DNA of 64,000 nucleotides from positions 5,924,777 through 5,988,776 of the forward strand of contig NW_024037076.1 in the NCBI RefSeq assembly GCF_015706575.1, written 5' to 3'. The notes under the pieces were generated by a model. It had not been told where the DNA came from, did no database searches, and worked only from the letters and a program-made list of their open reading frames with translations. This DNA is from Patiria miniata (lineage: Eukaryota; Echinodermata; Asteroidea; Valvatida; Asterinidae). The position numbers and the translations under genes are program-made. Below, piece after piece: positions 1-11,635 of the stretch. Every line of letters starts with the position of its first letter. Positions within the stretch are counted from its first letter, which is position 1.

Positions 1-135
1 TGGCGTTATATGCTGTGATAGCCTCCTGATGAGATTAAATGTGGAAACATTAGAACTCTCTCTACACCACTGGTAAAATGAGCAATCAAACTAAAGTACG
101 TGATGACTGGGTAATTTATCCTGGTGCAGAAATAA

Positions 136-442
136 TGCGCCTATCAATTGTTCCCCCCCCCCCCCCCCCCCCCCCCCCGGGCTGCCCCACCCAAGACGTG
201 GTGATTGTCACTTTTGAAGTGACAAAATCCCCACCCCTCGGGCAAAATTTAAGTGACCATGCCCCGACATACATACATGGGGCGCACAAGTAAATGCATT
301 TCCATGTAGTACGCCAGTGGTAACAATGTAATTTGAGTGACCAAAATCCCCATCCTGGGGCATGAAAAACGTGTCCAAATCCCGACATCGGACCTGGGGC
401 TGCGCGGGGTGGGAGGGGTGGGGTAAACATTTGATAGGCGCA
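136..442. mobile_element. Harbinger-like MITE, copy 1
   Basis: A 307-bp non-autonomous element whose ends are inverted repeats (left TGCGCCTATCAATTGTT, right the complement with one change). It is flanked by TAA on both sides (133-135 and 443-445), fitting the 3-bp TWA target duplication of PIF/Harbinger elements. It starts with a long C run. A second copy lies at 48737-49536. Small ORFs across it are low-complexity artefacts. Confidence 0.7.
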
Positions 443-460
443 TAATACTATCAGTGGGAC

Positions 461-850
461 AGTTCCAGATCACTTTTTATACAAAACGCTGTACACCCGT
501 CTGTGTTCGGGGTTTCCGTGTCCGAGTGACATCATTTCGCAGTAAAATTCCTCCTCTTCAAGTAAAGTTAAAACCAAATATGTTCACACAGACTCAACCT
601 AAAGGGAATCAATCATGGCCTTTGTACAGGACATATTGTGGATCACTTTCGACAGTACCGCATCACTTTTTATACAAACTGCTGTACACCCGTCCTATTT
701 TCGGGGTTTCCGTGTCCGAGTGACATCATCTTGTAAAATTCCTCCTCTTCAAGTTAAAACCCAATATGTTCACACAGACTCAACTTAAAGGGAAATAAAT
801 AATGGCTTTTGTACAGGACTGAACTCGACAGTTGCGGATCACTTTGGACA
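461..850. repeat. Two-copy tandem repeat, ~192-bp unit
   Basis: The block starting near 461 (CACTTTTTATACAAA, then GGGGTTTCCGTGTCCGAG) recurs starting near 653, with the same order of landmarks up to TTTGTACAGGAC. A partial third start follows at ~837. The unit is non-coding. Confidence 0.7.
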
Positions 851-1696
851 GTACCGGATCACGCACGCTGCGCTATACCTGGTACATTTTGTGCCTGTAC
901 AAATTTATCATTCACAGTGGGCGCGTCGTGTGTCACGCCTTCATCATCTAATCTGCACACAATTAAAACTGCATCATGTGCATGGGTGATCCGCACTGTC
1001 TCTCAAGCAAAGGGATAAAAATCGTTCGGCGAATTCAAATTCAAATGCCAAAATCATTATTACTTAGTGATACTTGAGATTATTTCCTTACATTACAAGA
1101 AAATCTTATATAGTGAAGGAAATAAATGATAAATGCTGGCTACGTTCCACAGGAAACCAGAGTTTTACCATTACGGGCTTCCTTCACAGGCCAGACCCAA
1201 AACAAGCAAGTATGACGCCGAACTGGATCGTGGGTAATGTTTAAGCGATTTCAAAAATTTCTTTTACCCGACAATTGCAAAATGATAGACCTTCAAATTG
1301 TTGGGAAAAAATCTCGAAAACAAATTTTGGTTGCACTTGAATTAATTTGTATTTAATCAAGTGATCCGGAACTGTCGATGATCGGGAACTGTCACACTGA
1401 CTGTATGTACTATTAACCACAATGACATGGAAATCATGCTAAAGCAAATGACAATGTCCAAACTAAGAACACGTTAAACAGTCCAATTAAAATTCCATAT
1501 TTATCGGAGAAAACTTCAACGACAACCCTATGGAATTTGTGAACGCTAAGTTTTGTTTGTCTCAGATTTTGCGCGTTGCGCGTCCACATGTAATTGGACA
1601 ATATTCCACAAGCTGCGTTGACGCAATTCTACCGCGATAGGTCAATTGCACCGCTGCTGTAAAGGCAAACAAACACAGCAAAGGCAGCCCACTCAC
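851..1696. other. No gene recognised
   Basis: AT-rich sequence on the 3' side of the last exon found for the aminotransferase-like gene. I searched the minus strand here for the missing C-terminal exons and saw no convincing one. Confidence 0.4.
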
Positions 1697-4600
1697 CAGG
1701 CCACCTAGGTCATGGTGGAACTTGATGGCTGCAGTTGCACAGTAGTAGGGGATATTATCCCGGGTTCCAATAAAACAAAACCTCTCCATTAGTGTAGGCG
1801 CATACGTACTGTGTGAGGTTATCACATGTCGGATGCTATCGTGATGGCTGGGATGTACCCATAACAAGGCACAACCTCTTGGACTGAACAGCCACTTGTG
1901 TAAATTACCTGCAGGAAGAAATGAACATGCATTGCAACAGCCTTAATATGGGGAGAACAGAAAGAAACAAGTTACAAAACTAGAGCTATAAAAGTGGGTA
2001 TTTGTAAAGCGCACGTATCCACCAGGACTGGTTTTCAAGGCGCTGCACCATTATTACCCCTGCTCATTGGGCCCATGAAACATTCCAAATACCATCTCAG
2101 CTCCCTGGGGAGTATATGGCTTGATGCTGCCTGTTAGGCGCAAGGAAGCTAATTCAATCACACTAACCATTTTTGCCCTCACAGGTACCCATTAAATTAC
2201 TCCTGGGTGGAGAGAAGCAATGAGTGACAAAGTGCCTTGCCCAAGGGCACACGCACCATAACCTCAGGCTGGACTCGAACCCACAACCTGCAGCTTTACC
2301 CGCAGACCACGAATCCAATGCCCTTAACCATGAGGCCACAGCTATGGCTGTTCGAGGAATGCCAACCTGACTCCCCTACGGGCGATCGAGTGAGCCAATG
2401 AATAGACATACATGTCATGCATGTAGGCCCAATTTGTCAACCTACCGACATAGAAGTCTACAGGCAGCTGCTCCAGATTGAGAGGTACTTGTCCGGGTGC
2501 ATGGGCGCCATCAACAAGGACCAGTACATCCTTCTGTTGACATAATGCAGCTAGTCGCTCCATGGGCATCAGGATTGCACTTGGGCATGTGATATGGTCT
2601 ATGACAGCTACTTTGATGTTGCTGTGTTGCTCTAATGCATCCGCATACAGCTTGACGATGTCATCCTCAGATTCAATGGGCACGGGGATCTCAAGTACAA
2701 CGGCCTCTGAACCTATAAGTGCATTGGCAATCAAATCAGGATGAACATCGCTAACAATGAAAATACGGCATATACATACTGCTATAAGTTTAAATCGAAC
2801 CATCAATGCATGAGATACTGTTTTGTCTTGTGAATACAAAAATCCATCATAAGGCCCTTTCGCACTTTCCAAAAATCTGTGTGTTGGACCCAGGTTGAAC
2901 TCCCAGATTTTCAGGGACCCAGCTCACACTAACCAGAGTTCAACACAGCTTGTACACTGGTCCACTACTCTACATGGGTAGAAGTCAGAACTATGTAATC
3001 CACATTGTAATTTTAAAGAGGTTGTGGAATGCTCGAAAACATTTCCGTCATTTTTCGGGTATATGTAGCCTAAGGTGTGATGAAATAAAAATGACTATTG
3101 GTTCTGTCATGAAATGAGTACAAAGGGTACTTTTGAGAGCTATTTTTCAGGTCCTGTTTCGACCCGAACGTGCAATTTGTGTAAAAGTCGTCGTTGCGGG
3201 CAGCAAACAAAACACAGTAAATCGTGACGTAATAAACAGGACTCGTTTATGCTACTCTGCATCGGGAGTCCTGTTTATTACGTCACGATTTACTGTGTTT
3301 TGTTTGCTGCCCGCAACAACGACTTTTACACAGATTGCACGTTCAGGTCGAAACAGGCATGACAGGACTTAAAAAACAGCTCTCAAAAGTACCTTTTGTA
3401 CTCATTTTATGACGGAAACAATAGTCATTTTTTTTCATCACACCTTAGGCTACATATACCCAAAAAATGACGGAAATGTTTTCGAGCATTCCACAACCTC
3501 TTTAAGCTTTCCAAAATACAAATTTTGACTTGCATGTATGCCTCAGTTTGATTGAGTGCAAACGGTACGTGACGTTTACCTGTTTTTTCACAAACGTACT
3601 GAACTGTTTTGATGAAAGATCCATAGCCGTGTGTAGTCAGAAGAATCTTGTCCCCTTTAGTCAATGGCAAATTCTGCAAGACACAGTTGATTCCTACGGA
3701 GACAAAAAGGAAGACGACCTATATCCCAAACATCCTGAAAATGACACCTCTATTGAGTGCATGTGCACAAGTACCCCCTCAGCGGCTCCAAAGAGAAAGT
3801 TAGGGGAGACGACTGGAAGGGACATTAGAATGCTCACAGCAGCGAAGAACACCATGGGTTGTTTTGTGGACATAAAATACTTGGTATATGTCTACTTTGC
3901 ACAGTATATACACGCATCTTGTTTTACTACACTCCCGAGGACAATGTTTTGTGTTTTCCTTTGTCCCTGTAATATAACACTCTCCCGTAGACTAAGCACA
4001 CAAACCTACTACGGACGACCATTTTGAACAAAAGACCCAACTCCCGAGGACTGAAAGGATCTGTTGTTCTCCCTTTGTGTGTTGGTCCTCGGGGGTTATA
4101 TATGTAGAACACGTACATGTACGCACCATGCCAGTGTGCTCAGGCACCCCATCTCCCCCACTGGAACACTCAAGAGTGGTGACATGTAAAAGCCCCCATC
4201 TGCTGTTCATCCATGGGGTCCATAGGGCAACCCCTCCCATTCACGTGTGTCCCTCCGGTGCTGCCAACTTTTCTTTCTTATCCGATGACATGCTAGTCTG
4301 AGTACCACCTGTTATCCATGGAGCCAAGGCCTGTATAACGCCAGATATGTCTAGACATGCAGATATATGCAAGCCGCGCGCCAGCCAATCGGAGTCGACT
4401 TTACTAAATCATGACTTCATTTCATTCCCAAATCAGGACTAAATGGTTTGATTGGTCAATTCCAATGCTGTGTTTTGTAATACAACAACAGCCGATACAG
4501 AGTGTGTGACACAGCTTTTTTTCATCCATTGTCTAGGACACTCAACGAGTGAATGACCAAAGACATATAGAAAGGACCCGCTGATTGGTTAAAATCTAGA

Positions 4601-7600
4601 GGGCTAGAAGCGGTTGTCTTGCCTAATAAATCAGCGGATCTATAATTACTTTTGTTCATTTGTTGGCCGAATAAATAATAATAATAATAACAACATGCAA
4701 TAGACCACAGCGTATTACATAGACTAGTGCCATGCAGGCATGCAACTGGGAATTTGGGGGGAAAAAACGAGAAAATTCCAAACCATACAAGACTTTGTAC
4801 AGTGTTTTTCAATTTGCAATAATGTGAAGTACAAAACGAGGAAATCAGCGGATCTGAGGAAAGGTTGCATGCATGGGCATGTAATTTATGTGCCTCTGCC
4901 ACAATCGACGGACATATACGACATGTACAATGTACAGGTACATCCAAATTGTGATCTAAAATATAATGGATTCTGGCTAGAATGCAACCTTTAATCCTTC
5001 AAATGCCTGCAAATTGGATACTGCCTCACAGATCACTCCTCTAAAATCATCTGTCACTTCTTGATTGTGTTCAGTGGATGGGTAACCACTTCCTTAATCA
5101 TTCAAAATCCTCCAACTCATTTGAAAATGTCGAAGCAGTGCAATGTAGGCCTACAGGCATGGCTGAACATAAAAAATGCCAGATAAAACCTTGACACAAT
5201 GCATCCTCCAATTCAACTGACACTTCAAATTAGGATTGAGGCTGAATGCCTTTAAAGGCATATAGCCTGAATCCTCTCAAATCCCCCACGAGTGCCTCAT
5301 TGATTTTGAACAATTGGAAGAGGGTAATTATAAGCGTTTAAGTAGACAAACCTTGCAGTCAGCATGTCTTGTAGGGCACATGTGGTCTACCGGTAGGGCA
5401 CAGGATTCATGATCATGAGATTGTGGGTTTGAGCCCCACCGTGGCCATGCGTGCCCTTGAGTAAGGCGCTTTACCTCAATTACTCTACTGACTCGCTGTG
5501 GAGGAGTGTGGCGTGGCGATACCCCCATAGCAGCATTTCTGGGTGGCATGGGTGGCTTGTGCGTAAAGCGCTCGCCTCTCACCAAGGTGACCACGGTTCG
5601 AATCCTGGCCGCGGATCGCATGTGAGTAGAGTTGTGCGTTGGTTCTCTCTCGTGCCACGAGGGTTTTTCTCCGGGCCCTCCAGTTTTCCTCCCTCCAGAA
5701 AAATCAAACACTTTCGATCTCAGGCTGTGCTCCGTGGTCATATATGGGTCGATGTGGCCGGCAGCCATAGGCGCCTTTACATGCCAGCGGCCCGACCACG
5801 TTGTAGCCGCGTCCTTCGCAATTCAGCATACCAGCTGCGAGTAAGGATGATTAGCCTCCCAAATTATTATTTCATGGACTCCAGTCTGGCCCAATCGCTT
5901 CAAAGGGAGATGGACACTCTGTTCCTCTGAACACAGTTCCGTCCCCTTTACTTTACCTTTTATGTCTCGATTCACATGTACGTACCTGTTGTAGTATTTT
6001 CAACAAGCACCAGATTTTCAGATTTGGCACCGACAAACTCGGCTACGGCCATAACTGCTTGAGCATAGCGATTGTGTCCTCCTTCTGATGGGAACCACTT
6101 GGGATCATACTGCCTCCTGTACCATAACGCAGGCTTCCTCTCCCGCTCTGCAATCAGTCTAGGATGAAGCAAAGTGAAAAATAAGAAGCTGCTGCAAACC
6201 ACAGACTGGATTGACCTCAATGACTAGTTTTCTAATTTGCTTCAAATATGGGAACATTTGCAATTTCAAACACATGTATGTATGTGAAAAAAACAAAGCA
6301 GTTTCTACCAGAAGTTTATTCTTCCATATGGCAAAAATTCCCTCAAATGAATGTTAACTGGACACACTGGACAGCATATCATAAACAAGCTACAGTCAGT
6401 TCAGAATGCAGCTGCTCGCCTGATAACTGGAACCAAGAAATACCACCACATCACACCAATACTTCCTCAACTTCACTGGCTGCCCGTTCAGTTCAGAATT
6501 CAGTTCAAGATCATCTTTCTCACTTTTAAGGCACTTCATCAACTGGCTCCAATCTACATCCAGGACCTGATACACCTTCCCAATGTGAGGCCTGGTCTGT
6601 GGTCCTCGGCTCTCACACTCCATGTACCCATATCCCGCCTTGCCAGCTACGGAGACAGAGCCTTCTCTTATATTGCACCCCGTCTATGGAATTCACTACC
6701 TCTTGACCTCAAAACACAAAATTATCCATCATCCTTCAAACGACAGCTGAAGACTATCTCTTCAACCTGGCATTTTGACTCCTGGACTGACTTTGTCTTT
6801 GCAACGACCAGCGCCATTGAAAATTTGAATGGCATTTTGTCAGATACTGTGCGCTACAAAAGTGCTGTTATTATTATACACTGAAACCCTCATAAAAGGG
6901 CACACCTGCTATTTGCAGTGTGCAGTGTCTTGCACTGAAGCATTTCAAACTAGCCAAATTTTGAACTTAATACCCCCTTCAACCGTTACAAAGGGACACT
7001 TGGAGGAGACCAACAGGAGACCCATTCTTACGCATTGCTTACCCTGTCTGATGCTCATGCGAAGACGCTATGGATTTTTGTGCACATTCAGTGTCAAATA
7101 AGTCATGCGTACAATGTACTTTGCACTGTACTTTGCACTGTGTCCTTCCCGCATGGGTTCTCAAAAGTGGTCGCAAAACCTTTTGGACACCCTTCAGAGA
7201 GGAAACTTAGTACCTGAATTGTGATTCAGTCAGTTTCAAATGAGACACTTTAAAAAAAATGCTGCGCTAACCACACTGGTATGATCATTGGTCGATCGCA
7301 CTGCAATTAATCAATCGCCTTATTCATGGCTCTGTTAGACTGTTGTAAACAAGGGATCGAACAATCATGCAAACACATTCCTGAATGATCGCATGGTCCC
7401 ATGACAGTAAACAAATATTGAGCGGCTCAGAGTGAAATGGGAAGAATATTATCGCAAGGTAAAATCTGGACTTTTCTGTTTCACAAGGCGAAGCCGAGTG
7501 AACTGGAAAAGTCCAGATATTAACGATTTTAACGATAATATTCCTCCCATTTCACAATTTAAAGCCACTCAATATATTTGAACTTCTATTTCATAACAAA

Positions 7601-8215
7601 TTTGGTGGAAAATGCATTTCTCTCTTCCTAACCACCCCTTCACAATAATGTTTGAACCCAACTCTGTTAGCGCTGGCTCTTTGGAACAATACACGCTACC
7701 CGCAACGCTGAACGCGCACACCAGCATACATTTGCACACAAATACCGCGTCATGGAACAAGACTGATCCTAACTGTTGAATAGTATTTCCAATTCCCTAT
7801 GGGCGGATAGTACTTTTTGAGCGCCGGCGTGAATAGGAGCAATAACGAATGTCACGTGATGCGAGTTCCACCAATCAAATGACAAGGATCTGTATGTCAG
7901 TTACATGTATATAACACAAACTATTTCCCCAACATACATGTATGCACATGAGATAAAGTTTAGAGATATAGTTTAAAGTTTACCACGGATGTACCTTTGC
8001 TGCAGTTGTAGAATTGGACGAGGCACGGCAGCAAATGAGCCGTTGTTGCACAGGCAGAAGTCCTCAGCAAAACAGTACTCTGCCTGCCTCAGTTCACGGC
8101 CAAATGCCTTCTTTGCTGCTTGCCGTTTCCTGCTGTAGTACTGAAGCCCCCAGACTAGTCCTGCAGCTGAGAAAATGCCAACTGCCACGGAAGATGCAAC
8201 CTCAACAGGCTTCAT
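1697..8215 (-). CDS. Class V (PLP-dependent) aminotransferase-like protein, membrane-anchored; 3' end missing
   Basis: Five exons join in frame: 8215-7995, 6158-5986, 3693-3580, 2712-2446 and 1908-1697 (987 nt, 329 codons), all with GT-AG introns and matching phases. The fold-type I features are visible: an early NNGSF-AVPRP segment (exon 1), VDGAHAPGQ with the PLP-ring aspartate near residue 237 (exon 4), and NLHKWLFSPRG with the Schiff-base lysine near residue 263 (start of exon 5). This pattern resembles isopenicillin-N-epimerase-like/cysteine-desulfurase-like enzymes; the substrate is unknown. Residues ~5-27 form a hydrophobic helix followed by basic residues, so the protein is probably membrane-anchored, unusual for the family. 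The family is usually ~400-450 residues, so about 100 C-terminal residues are missing, probably left of the window. Introns hold SINEs, a LINE tail and a long palindrome. Confidence 0.85.
1990..2345 (-). mobile_element. tRNA-derived SINE
   Basis: On the minus strand a tRNA-like head begins near 2345 with an A-box-like TGGCCTCATGGTTAAGGGC and a B box GGGTTCGAGTCC (2282-2271). A body with CCTTGGGCAAGGCACTTT follows, a stretch also recognisable in the SINE at 5369. The cloverleaf is degenerate, so this is a retroposon and not a tRNA gene. It lies in the last resolved intron of the aminotransferase-like gene. Confidence 0.75.
3017..3501. mobile_element. Long palindromic (fold-back) MITE with TTAA target duplication
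   Basis: Two inverted arms of roughly 225 bp (about 3017-3240 and 3266-3501) flank a short ~25-bp loop. The ends read AGAGGTTGTGG...CCACAACCTCT and are bounded by TTAA at 3013-3016 and 3502-3505, as for piggyBac- or Kolobok-type elements. It sits in an aminotransferase intron, 78 bp from the donor of exon 3. No protein is encoded; ORFs across it are palindrome artefacts. Confidence 0.85.
4295..4726. mobile_element. Interspersed DNA element, copy 1
   Basis: This ~430-bp block shares ends (AGTCTGAGTA...ATAGACTA) and interior landmarks (GCCAGCCAATCG-AGTCGACTTTA; CCGCTGA-TGGT) with 54631-55026. Flanks resemble a ~10-bp target duplication (ATGACATGCT versus GTGCCATGCA). It is non-coding and lies in an aminotransferase intron. 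Confidence 0.6.
5369..5527 (+). mobile_element. tRNA-derived SINE head and core
   Basis: A tRNA-like promoter region (GTGGTCTACCGGTAGGGCA, then B box near 5426-5437) is followed by CCCTTGAGTAAGGCGCTTTACC, the same core seen in the SINE at 1990-2345. It runs directly into a second SINE. Confidence 0.65.
5528..5935 (+). mobile_element. Second tRNA-derived SINE
   Basis: An A-box-like stretch (GTGGCTTGTGCGTAAAGCGC) and a perfect B box GGTTCGAATCC at 5595-5605 form a tRNA-like head. A body with CGAGGGTTTTTCTCCGGGCC and CAGTTTTCCTCCCTCC follows. Small ORFs on both strands here are not genes. Confidence 0.7.
6345..6882 (+). mobile_element. 5'-truncated CR1/L2-like LINE: reverse transcriptase C-terminus
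   Basis: An open stretch encodes the typical end of a CR1/L2-clade reverse transcriptase: SVQNAAARLITG, then LHWLPVQFRIQFKI, then YGDRAFSYIAPRLWNSLP and a final basic helix. The catalytic palm with the DD motif is absent, so this is a dead 3' fragment. The tail GCGCTACAAAAGTGCTGTTATTATTATA resembles an L2-type 3' end. It sits in the first aminotransferase intron, opposite to the gene. Confidence 0.85.
7416..7578. repeat. Palindromic element
   Basis: Inverted arms: GTGAAATGGGAAGAATATTATCG on the left pairs with CGATAATATTCCTCCCATTTCAC on the right. An inner pair TCTGGACTTTTC / GAAAAGTCCAGA surrounds a short loop. The whole can fold into a long imperfect hairpin. Confidence 0.65.
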
Positions 8216-9578
8216 GTTGAATTAAGTGTCTGAATAACAGAAGATAATGCTATTATTAAAACCCTCCTATACTTATAACTGTCACCAACTATCAAAAAAA
8301 CCTGACCTGGAACTCTCTCAGTAGCTTTTGTTCAGGCTGGTCACCAACTACCAGAACTCCCTCAGGATTACACCATATAACTGCCAAAGCCTGTTTAAGT
8401 GGTTTGATAGATTGGTTGACCATAATTAATACCGGTACAGGTTGTGTAGCAGCCATGTTAACCCGCCAATTGTACCCATATGATGCCATATGATCAGTGA
8501 CAGATTGTCACACGAGTGTAGGATGGTTTAATTAAAGGGAATATACTTTTGCTTTTGCTGTAATCTTCAGAAATGGATGGATTTGGGGGTTATTTGTAGC
8601 AAATTTTAGTGTTACATGACTGGTTTGAAGTTTTGTGTTTGTAGATGCTGGAAAAACTGAGAAAAACAATCATGTTCCTGTAGTCTGGTTCCCTGACCCC
8701 ATTTAAGATGAAACAGGGCAATTTATAATTGTCTGGGAGTTGTCAGGACAGGAAAACAGTCTAGCTGGCTTGTACCCGTTCATGTAGGTGTGTAATTGAT
8801 TGCAAACAAAATGAGGACTAACTACATGTGAGTATGGTAAATTGGGGGGCAGTATTTGAAAAAAGCCAGTTTTTTCCAACGCTGGTCGCCACAAAAATTG
8901 ATACAAAAATACCACTTTTCTTGAGAATGACAGTAAACCAGGTGCCATGATTTTACAGGATGCTTTAGACTGTCATTCACTAACAGTCCAGTAAAGTATT
9001 TCATAATAATTTGGTAGTTTTGTTTCTTGATGCTTGCACACATTGCATATTCCCTTTAACACTGAAATACGTACATACTGTACATTTATGTATGTGAGCA
9101 ACCTCGCCCCTGCATTCTTGTGCTCTTCTACAACTGAAATGCAACTTTCGTCTGCTGCTGTAGTGCCCAAAATAACTCCAGACTTTAGTTGAGACAACTA
9201 AAATGTTGCAGTCAGGCCATTTTCAATAGGCCCTAAGCCACATTGACATGAGTCAACTCTTCTTAACAATGCATTATATATAGTGGTTTTTTTTTTTATT
9301 TAACAAAAGTCCAAATTTAGACGGTAAGCTCGGAACATGACATGGATGTGTTTATCCAAAATTCTGGTCCACAATTAATTCAATACTCTGACAAGATGTC
9401 AATTTGGTCTACTCCTAGACCCCAAAACTACGGTGGAAGCACATGTGCACACGTATGCTCCCACTATACATGTACACAAATGATATGCAATAAGCCCATA
9501 TCATATAAATTGTACGTGTTCACAAGTACATAATGTGCACACACCCACCGGTACACAAATGACACACAATATCTAGTA
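8216..9578. other. 5' flank of the aminotransferase-like gene; no other gene
   Basis: AT-rich sequence upstream of the minus-strand start codon at 8215. It should hold the promoter, but no TATA box or other element stood out. No coding exon was recognised. Confidence 0.4.
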
Positions 9579-9839
9579 GGGTCATTCTATAAATTTGGGG
9601 TCCACTTTTTTTCCCGTCCCTGTTACATCTGACATCTATGATTGTATAATTCTGATGCACTCCTTAATTTAATGCAGTCATCTTACAAGCGTGATTATGA
9701 ATAGCAAACTACCTACCCAACAAATAAACAATCATTTGAAGTCACTTTTAATGACGCTTGAATGGCAAATTACAAAGTACCAAGGTAACAGGGATGGGAA
9801 AAATGTCACACTTTGGACCCCAAATTTATAGAATGACCC
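9579..9839. mobile_element. 261-bp MITE
   Basis: Near-perfect terminal inverted repeats of ~25 bp: GGGTCATTCTATAAATTTGG at the left and its complement at the right (ending 9839). The centre is AT-rich and non-coding. The flanking phrase AATAAGCCCATATCATATA occurs on both sides (near 9490 and 9840), so the insertion lies inside an older repeat. Confidence 0.8.
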
Positions 9840-10094
9840 AATAAGCCCATATCATATATGAGTACACAATACATCATAATGTGCATTTACATTATAATAA
9901 CATGCACACAATGCAGATCAAAATATCCATGAGTCAGAAAGCAACTGTCGCAAATACATCTGCTCAATTTGCTGTGACAAATGAAACAGGTGTCATCATG
10001 TCAAAATAACAAGCGGTATAGTCCCAAATACATGTATAATCGTCAATAAGTGACGCCAACTGTGAGATCCAAGAAGAGAACACTAACTTATCCA

Positions 10095-10306
10095 AAGGAA
10101 AAGATTCCCATATCTGGCCATGCACTTGTCACCCTGTGCACAAACCGTATGAGACTGGTCTGAAAATGTGTTTTCTCAGCAAATACTTCCAATATTTTCC
10201 ATGCTAAATTTAACTTTTTAGGACATATTATCACTTTCTGATGGCTAATAGGTCACCGGTCACTGATTAGAAAATTAGTGATGGCCAGATATGGGAATCT
10301 TTCCAT
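10095..10306. repeat. Inverted repeat pair
   Basis: GATTCCCATATCTGGCCAT (from 10103) is repeated inverted as ATGGCCAGATATGGGAATC (10281-10299), about 160 bp apart. It may be a small fold-back element. Confidence 0.55.
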
Positions 10307-10387
10307 CAAACGTCTTTCAAAGAGATGGGCTATTGTACAACTTATATTTAGTTGTAACATTTATTTCATTATGATGCCATTCATTAC

Positions 10388-10960
10388 AATTCGTCACCGT
10401 TTTCACGAACGATCACAAACTATTTTGTTGAATTTGAAGAAAAGTGTTTTGGAGATAATTGCAAAAGAAGTTTCTCATACAATGTATTTTAAAACTGCAA
10501 GAAATGCTACTTTGCAACAACTTTGTGCAATAAAAAAAACTTTACTTTCTATGAGAGCTGAATTTTATGTAGCCAGTAATTAAAATTAATACTGCTGTAT
10601 TAATTAGTTACCCTGTAATTAGTAAAAATCAATTAGTAAAGATATGTGGCTCTTCGTGAAAACAAAAATTCAAGTTTCCTGCATATTGGCCCTTTCTGTT
10701 TCACATGTTTTGTATGCGTTCAAGGGGCCAAAATGTATGTGGCTCTTTGTTTGTGAAAATCCAAAACTCAGTTTTCGAGATATCTGCCCCTTGCATCATT
10801 AATGTTATTTGGAAATTAAGATGTAATGCTTACAGAAACATGTCAAAATGGTTAAGTACAATCATGACAATGTTTTAAAGCAAAATAGTGTGGAAAAAAA
10901 ATCGAAAAAATGGTAATTTTTGACATATTATGTGACTGTTCGTGAAAACGGTGACGAATT
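10388..10960. mobile_element. 573-bp MITE with ~23-bp TIRs
   Basis: The left end AATTCGTCACCGTTTTCACG and the right end CGTGAAAACGGTGACGAATT are exact complements and the match continues a few bases inward. The motif GGCTCTTCGTGAAAAC recurs inside. The ORF overlapping its left half is an artefact. Confidence 0.75.
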
Positions 10961-11635
10961 ATGTACAATCATGTATAAATTTAAAAAGGTCAGTAGTAAT
11001 ATGTACACAGTGATTACTAATAAAGTGTAAGATTATATGACAACATTTAGGTATAAGGTTAAGCAGACGCTTTTGTGCCCTTACCTATGGACAAACATAC
11101 AACCAAAGTACTGTAATAAGGGACAAACAAAACACAACGGGAGACAGACAGGACAAGTGTGAGACAAGGCCTAAATATTAATGCACCGTTAACATTTCAA
11201 GTTATGAATATGATTCACTAAAATGAGTTTTAACTTTTTGACAAAGACAGATAGTGAGGGTAACGATTTAAGAGAATCATTTAAATTATTGCAGTACAGA
11301 GTGCCTCGATGAATAACACTGGGTTTTTTTACATTGACGTTATGTTAAATTGGACGAACAAGTTTCCCCTAGCACTACTTCGAGTATACATGTACATGAC
11401 TGTTAGATGCCAGACAGGGCTCTGGAGTGCTCTGAAACGTGCAAAACTAAATCAGGTCCACTTTACTCACAGTTTAGCCAGCAAATTTCTCCAAAAAAAT
11501 TCCACTGGGGCAAAGAGAATGTCCTCAGTATTTCACCAACCAAGTTTGCAGACTCAATTCAATTTTTAAAGGAGACTTTTCTTCAATATTTTGCACATGA
11601 GAGGGAAGTCAAGTGATTTCAAAATGGGGCTAACT
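10961..11635. other. No gene recognised
   Basis: AT-rich sequence between two mobile elements, with no exon-like ORF or splice context that I trust. Confidence 0.35.

Noticed and set aside
116..473. Proline- or glycine-rich ORFs at homopolymer runs (also 31592-32328, 46165-46420, 61929-62381)
   Set aside because: Poly-C/poly-G runs within transposons give spurious open frames without any conserved domain.
3133..3372. 79-aa ORF in the aminotransferase intron
   Set aside because: Lies across both arms of the TTAA-flanked palindrome, so the protein reads one arm and its complement.
5528..5610. Functional tRNA gene (perfect B box)
   Set aside because: The cloverleaf is incomplete and the head is joined to a SINE body; same for the head at 2271-2345.
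6351..6884. Host gene on the plus strand
   Set aside because: It is the 3' piece of a CR1/L2-like reverse transcriptase, truncated before the catalytic region.
10278..10583. 101-aa ORF
   Set aside because: Overlaps the left half of the 10388-10960 MITE and shows no domain.
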